Source: CAYTRP01 sp964625145 (GTDB lineage: Bacteria > Sumerlaeota > Sumerlaeia > SLMS01 > JAHLLQ01). Taken from it: 8,396 bases of DNA. The stretch spans positions 1 to 8,396 of the forward strand of contig CAZVAQ010000152.1 of NCBI GenBank assembly GCA_964625145.1, written 5' to 3'. This document shows positions 6,145 to 8,396 of this stretch, in pieces. The position numbers and the translations under genes are program-made. Below the pieces are notes generated by a model, which worked only from the letters and a program-made list of their open reading frames with translations, did not search any database and was not told the origin of the DNA. How positions within the stretch are numbered: position 1 is the stretch's first letter; every line of letters starts with the position of its first letter.

Positions 6145-6357
6145 TCAACCTCCACCTATGATCGTGATGATGTCGATGACGTCTTCCTGCGCGATGGCGC
6201 AGTCGGCGAATTCACCGCGCGGCACGACGTCGCCATTGCGAACGACCGCCACGCGCGGCACCTGAAGGGCGTATTCCTCCAGCAATTCCGCGATGGTCCG
6301 GGACTGGATGCTGGTGGGTTCGCCGTTGAGTGTGACTTGAAGGGTTTGTGTGCTCAT
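6145..6357 (-). CDS. thiS: Sulfur carrier protein ThiS
   Basis: A 70-residue ubiquitin-fold sulfur carrier. Its C-terminal glycine is adenylated and converted to a thiocarboxylate that donates sulfur to ThiG. The protein has the expected start (LQVTLNGEP), the TIAELLEEY helix, VAVVRNGDVVPRGEF, and the essential C-terminal tail IIGGG, with one glycine more than the minimal Gly-Gly, as in many ThiS proteins. ATG 6357 gives the normal length; a TTG at 6390 would add 11 unlikely residues. Neither start has a clear Shine-Dalgarno sequence: a T-rich stretch after a hairpin immediately precedes the ATG. It is the first gene of a thiS-thiG pair whose junction is translationally coupled. I see no TPP riboswitch upstream. 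Confidence 0.92.
   Translation of the reverse strand: MSTQTLQVTLNGEPTSIQSRTIAELLEEYALQVPRVAVVRNGDVVPRGEFADCAIAQEDVIDIITIIGGG
6149..6153 (-). promoter_or_regulatory. thiG Shine-Dalgarno embedded in the last ThiS codons
   Basis: On the - strand the last codons of thiS read GGT GGA GGT TGA, and the GGAGG within them sits 7 nt before the thiG ATG. The codons for the functionally essential C-terminal glycines are therefore also the ribosome-binding site of thiG. Confidence 0.85.
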
Positions 6358-6364
6358 AATCAGG

Positions 6365-6386
6365 AAAAAGTCCGGTTTGTCCGGAC
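6365..6386 (-). terminator. Small intrinsic terminator-like hairpin between phosphoesterase gene and thiS
   Basis: On the - strand, GTCCGG (6386-6381) and CCGGAC (6375-6370) form a perfect 6-bp GC-rich stem around a 5-nt loop (ACAAA), followed directly by TTTTT. It lies about 33 bases past the phosphoesterase stop and 7 bases before the thiS ATG. It could end the phosphoesterase transcript, which would leave thiS needing a promoter in a very short space, or act as an attenuator in front of thiS. The stem is short, so strength is uncertain. Confidence 0.5.
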
Positions 6387-6418
6387 GCAAGGAGTCTATG
6401 GGCTCTGCCGGCCGCAGG

Positions 6419-7576
6419 TCACGCTGAATTCGACCCTCGAAGCACGATCAGGACGATTTCCGGGGGGCACAACACCCGCAGCGGGAAGAACGAGCCGAGC
6501 CCATTGCCGACAATACAGATCATGGAGCCCAGTCGCGAGATGCCCGTGCAGCGTCGCGGGCCGGCCGCGCAACTGGTCACCGTCGCTCCGAGCAGCGGCA
6601 TGCGCACCTGCCCCCCGTGGGTGTGCCCCGCCAGCGCCAACACGCAGCCCAGCCGCCGGGCGGTGGGAAAGGCATCGGGAGTGTGCACAAGCGCCAGCCG
6701 CGGCTGCGGCAATTGCCGCAGTTCCTTCTCGGAAACCGGGCCGAGGCCGATGTAGGGGGCCTCAAGCCCGATGAGTGACAAGGCTGCCTCGCCGCGGCGA
6801 ATCACCACGCCCTCGTTGGACATCAGGCGCATGCCCGCCCGTCTGGCCGCGCGGCGCACGCGTTGCGACGCCTTCCACAAGTCATGGTTCCCGCGCACGG
6901 TGAACGCGCCGTTCGGAGCGCGGTGAAGCGGCTTCAAGACTTCCACAGCCTCTTGGAGACACGCAGGCCGGGTGATGAAGTCCCCGCCGTGCAGCAGCAG
7001 GTCGGGCTTGAGCGCCATCGCCTTGCGGATCGCGGCGTCATACCATTCGCGCCTCAAGGTGGGGTTCACATGGGGGTCGGTGACGTGCACGATGCGGTAA
7101 CCGTCAAAGGCCGCGTCCAGCCCGGCCAACGTGATTTCGCATCGATGAATCCGCAACGCGCCGACTTGATTGATGGGTCCTAGCAGAAACAGGAGCGCGC
7201 GTTGCCAGAGAGGAAAGGCACGCCACCGCAGGGCTGGGGTCATGCCCTCCACCCGTTCGAAGGAGGATTTCACCAGTTCGTCGTGCCGCATGAATCCGTT
7301 GATGATCAGCCGCAGGGCGATGATCCCTCCGGCCAACGCCAGCACGATCCACAGGACAGTCTCGAGCAAGCCCGGCCCACCTGCGTGGAATCGCCATGCA
7401 GCGAAGACCCCCAGCAGGAGCCCCCCAGGCAGGGCGGTCAGTGCGGCGGGCTTCTTGATCGGGAACTCGACAAGCGGCGCCAGGTAGCGATTATACGCCC
7501 ACACCGCCATGCCGGTGCCGGCCACTCCGGCCAGAGCGCCGATCGACAGGGATAGAAGCAGCGAGGACTCGATCAC
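6419..7576 (-). CDS. Membrane-anchored calcineurin-like metallophosphoesterase
   Basis: A 385-residue protein in two parts. The N-terminal third has three to four hydrophobic segments (about 4-27, 45-61, 70-94 and 124-138). The rest is a metallophosphoesterase domain of the YkuE/YaeI type with all metal-site motifs: VHVTDPHV (D167, H169), LLHGGDF (D199), RGNHDLW (N230, H231), LVHTPDAF (H298) and LAGHTHGGQVRMP (H318, H320). The family cleaves phosphodiesters or pyrophosphates with two metal ions; some membrane members act on lipid A precursors or other lipids, but this substrate is not known. I chose GTG 7576 because AGGAG lies 6 nt upstream; an ATG at 7597 would add seven residues but has no good ribosome site. 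It diverges from lspA, with 117 nt between starts. The longer open frame up to 7783 reads through the lspA start and is not coding. Confidence 0.87.
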   Translation of the reverse strand: MIESSLLLSLSIGALAGVAGTGMAVWAYNRYLAPLVEFPIKKPAALTALPGGLLLGVFAAWRFHAGGPGLLETVLWIVLALAGGIIALRLIINGFMRHDELVKSSFERVEGMTPALRWRAFPLWQRALLFLLGPINQVGALRIHRCEITLAGLDAAFDGYRIVHVTDPHVNPTLRREWYDAAIRKAMALKPDLLLHGGDFITRPACLQEAVEVLKPLHRAPNGAFTVRGNHDLWKASQRVRRAARRAGMRLMSNEGVVIRRGEAALSLIGLEAPYIGLGPVSEKELRQLPQPRLALVHTPDAFPTARRLGCVLALAGHTHGGQVRMPLLGATVTSCAAGPRRCTGISRLGSMICIVGNGLGSFFPLRVLCPPEIVLIVLRGSNSA

Positions 7577-7582
7577 CGGAAT

Positions 7583-7587
7583 CTCCT
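7583..7587 (-). promoter_or_regulatory. Shine-Dalgarno site deciding the GTG start of the phosphoesterase
   Basis: AGGAG on the - strand is 6 nt before GTG 7576. The alternative ATG 7597 has only a GGGCAC nearby. Confidence 0.6.
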
Positions 7588-7678
7588 GAAGCCTCATTTG
7601 TGCCCATTGACGGCTCCGCCGCAAGCATTTGGGCTGGCGGCACCGGGCGTGAGCCGGGAAGGTACACGGCCCCGCGCG

Positions 7679-7686
7679 AAAGGAAG
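7679..7686 (+). promoter_or_regulatory. Shine-Dalgarno site deciding the TTG start of lspA
   Basis: AAAGGAAG precedes TTG 7694 with about 9 nt between its AGGA core and the start. The frame is open upstream to 7598 but has no better site. Confidence 0.55.
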
Positions 7687-7693
7687 CTCGAAC

Positions 7694-8230
7694 TTGGCAA
7701 GCAAGCAGACCCCCGAAACACCGGACAAGAGCGAGGCCACTCCCGCCCGTCATCATCCCGGTCCTCCCGGAGGCTGGGCCCAATGGCCGCTATGCCTCGG
7801 AGTGCTGATCGGATTTCTGGTGATTGATCATGCGTCGAAGATCGCGGCCAAGGCATGGCTGGAGCCCGGCGAGCGGATCATCGGGCTGATACCCGGCATG
7901 TTCCAACTGCGCTATGCGGAAAACCGCGGCGCGGCGTTCTCGCTCTTCCATGGCCACACAGAGATCCTGGCGCTGGTCAGCGTCGTGGCCGTGTTGGCCT
8001 TGTGGTGGTGGTGGACGCGCATTCCTGCGCGCGAGACTTGGGGCCGCATCGCGGTGACCCTGGTCGTCTCCGGCGCCATCGGCAACCTGATCGACCGCGT
8101 GCTGCGCGGGTACGTGGTGGACTTCCTGGATTTCTACCTGATCAACTGGCCCGTGTTCAACATCGCGGACTCAATCATCTACATCGGCGTGGGGTTGATG
8201 CTGCTGAGGACGTGGCAGGGGAAGATGTAG
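7694..8230 (+). CDS. lspA: Lipoprotein signal peptidase (signal peptidase II)
   Basis: LspA is the inner-membrane aspartyl protease that removes signal peptides from diacylglyceryl-modified prolipoproteins. The 178-residue product has the four expected membrane spans (about 31-45, 89-108, 118-136, 155-172) and the family motifs: VIDHASKIAAKAW (43-55), ENRGAAFSLF (76-85), GAIGNLIDRVLRGYVVDFLDF with catalytic D143, and WPVFNIADS with catalytic D159. About 30 hydrophilic, Pro-rich residues precede the first span, longer than usual; a later start would remove them, but I see no better ribosome site. TTG 7694 was chosen for its upstream AAAGGAAG. It diverges from the phosphoesterase gene. No ileS, often a neighbour of lspA elsewhere, is present. 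Globomycin sensitivity would be expected of the family. Confidence 0.95.
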   Translation: MASKQTPETPDKSEATPARHHPGPPGGWAQWPLCLGVLIGFLVIDHASKIAAKAWLEPGERIIGLIPGMFQLRYAENRGAAFSLFHGHTEILALVSVVAVLALWWWWTRIPARETWGRIAVTLVVSGAIGNLIDRVLRGYVVDFLDFYLINWPVFNIADSIIYIGVGLMLLRTWQGKM

Positions 8231-8231
8231 G

Positions 8232-8266
8232 GAAGAGTGAAGGGTGAAGAGTGAAGTTTGAATCTA
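8232..8266. repeat. 7-nt tandem repeats after lspA
   Basis: Directly after the lspA stop come five degenerate heptamers: GAAGAGT, GAAGGGT, GAAGAGT, GAAGTTT, GAATCTA. The first three are nearly identical, giving an 11-bp exact direct repeat (8232-8242 and 8246-8256) with period 14. The tract is purine-rich and non-coding. It has the look of the short tandemly repeated heptamers described in some cyanobacteria, though the sequence differs. Confidence 0.65.
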
Positions 8267-8277
8267 GGAATCACAAG

Positions 8278-8293
8278 ATTGGTTTAGGCCAAT
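8278..8293. other. Short inverted repeat downstream of lspA
   Basis: ATTGG (8278-8282) pairs with CCAAT (8289-8293) around a 6-nt loop. Just upstream, AATCT (8261-8265) can pair with AGATT (8276-8280), so the two structures compete. No T tract follows directly; it may be part of the lspA 3' end structure. Confidence 0.3.
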
Positions 8294-8308
8294 TGTGCCA
8301 TAGCCGAG

Positions 8309-8348
8309 TGGAGTGCCTTGCTCCATCCTTTAGGGCGTCTTTTTTTTT
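8309..8348 (+). terminator. Probable lspA transcription terminator with nine-T run
   Basis: A run of nine T (8340-8348) follows two mutually exclusive hairpins. One is TGGAG (8309-8313) with CTCCA (8321-8325), perfect but ending about 14 nt before the T run. The other is GTGCCTT (8313-8319) with AGGGCGT (8332-8338), which contains G-T pairs but abuts the T run as an intrinsic terminator should. The position, about 80-120 bases after lspA and with no gene between, fits a terminator for lspA. Confidence 0.5.
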
Positions 8349-8353
8349 GTGCA

Positions 8354-8377
8354 CGATTTGGAAATCGCTCGGCCGAG
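8354..8377. promoter_or_regulatory. Two abutting perfect palindromes, possible operator
   Basis: CGATTT-GG-AAATCG (8354-8367) is followed without a gap by the perfect 10-bp palindrome CTCGGCCGAG (8368-8377). They lie past the lspA terminator, where the control region of a next gene outside the window would be. They could be operator sites or a small dispersed repeat. No coding frame or promoter is visible in the last 50 bases. Confidence 0.35.
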
Positions 8378-8396
8378 GGTATCACACGAAACTCTC

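Noticed and set aside
5318..6148. Alternative - strand frame overlapping thiG
   Set aside because: It covers thiG in another frame with a His/Arg-rich product; thiG has full family motifs.
6357..6420. TPP riboswitch before thiS
   Set aside because: The space is too short and the conserved core sequences are not there; the CTGC/GCAG inverted repeat at 6405-6417 is only 4 bp.
6007..6774. Open frame on the + strand across thiG, thiS and the phosphoesterase end
   Set aside because: It crosses three supported - strand genes and shows no domain or ribosome site.

Overview
The window is GC-rich, tightly packed bacterial DNA with nine protein genes I can support, several started by GTG or TTG. It encodes a lipoprotein signal peptidase, a Sec-exported P/T-rich protein with cohesin-like domains, the general PTS proteins, and thiamin thiazole genes. 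This fits an uncultured Gram-negative-type bacterium. The intergenic short tandem repeats and palindromes make me think of the Planctomycetota / Sumerlaeota / Hydrogenedentota range, but that is an impression and no marker gene here proves it. There is no rRNA, tRNA, insertion sequence, phage gene or CRISPR array.

Layout. Positions 1-280 are non-coding and hold a strong stem-loop (98-131). Positions 281-1651 (+) encode a secreted protein with a proline/threonine-rich linker and two related cohesin-like domains. A short convergent gap packed with 9-nt tandem repeats separates it from thpR (1740-2366, -), a 2H RNA phosphoesterase. Diverging from thpR is a PTS unit on the + strand: HPr (about 2565-2933), enzyme I (about 3013-4788) and a 139-residue unrecognised protein (4813-5232). 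The unit ends at a perfect 9-bp hairpin with a T tract (5283-5308).

Facing it on the - strand are thiG (5341-6141) and thiS (6145-6357). Upstream on the same strand is a membrane-anchored calcineurin-like phosphoesterase (6419-7576), separated from thiS by a small intrinsic-terminator-like hairpin. Diverging from the phosphoesterase is lspA (7694-8230, +). It is followed by 7-nt tandem repeats, hairpins with a nine-T run, and two abutting perfect palindromes that may belong to a gene beyond the window.

How the genes work together. HPr and enzyme I are partners in the PEP-to-HPr phosphorelay; no sugar-specific EII component or HPr kinase is in the window. ThiS carries the sulfur and ThiG builds the thiazole ring of thiamin; the two genes are translationally linked by a Shine-Dalgarno sequence that is also the ThiS Gly-Gly codons. 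LspA, ThpR and the phosphoesterase are stand-alone housekeeping genes. I found no clear new multi-gene system. The points most worth following are the tandem cohesin-like exported protein, the cysteine-containing protein coupled to enzyme I, the HPr N-terminal extension, and the different short repeat families that occupy the 3' gaps.
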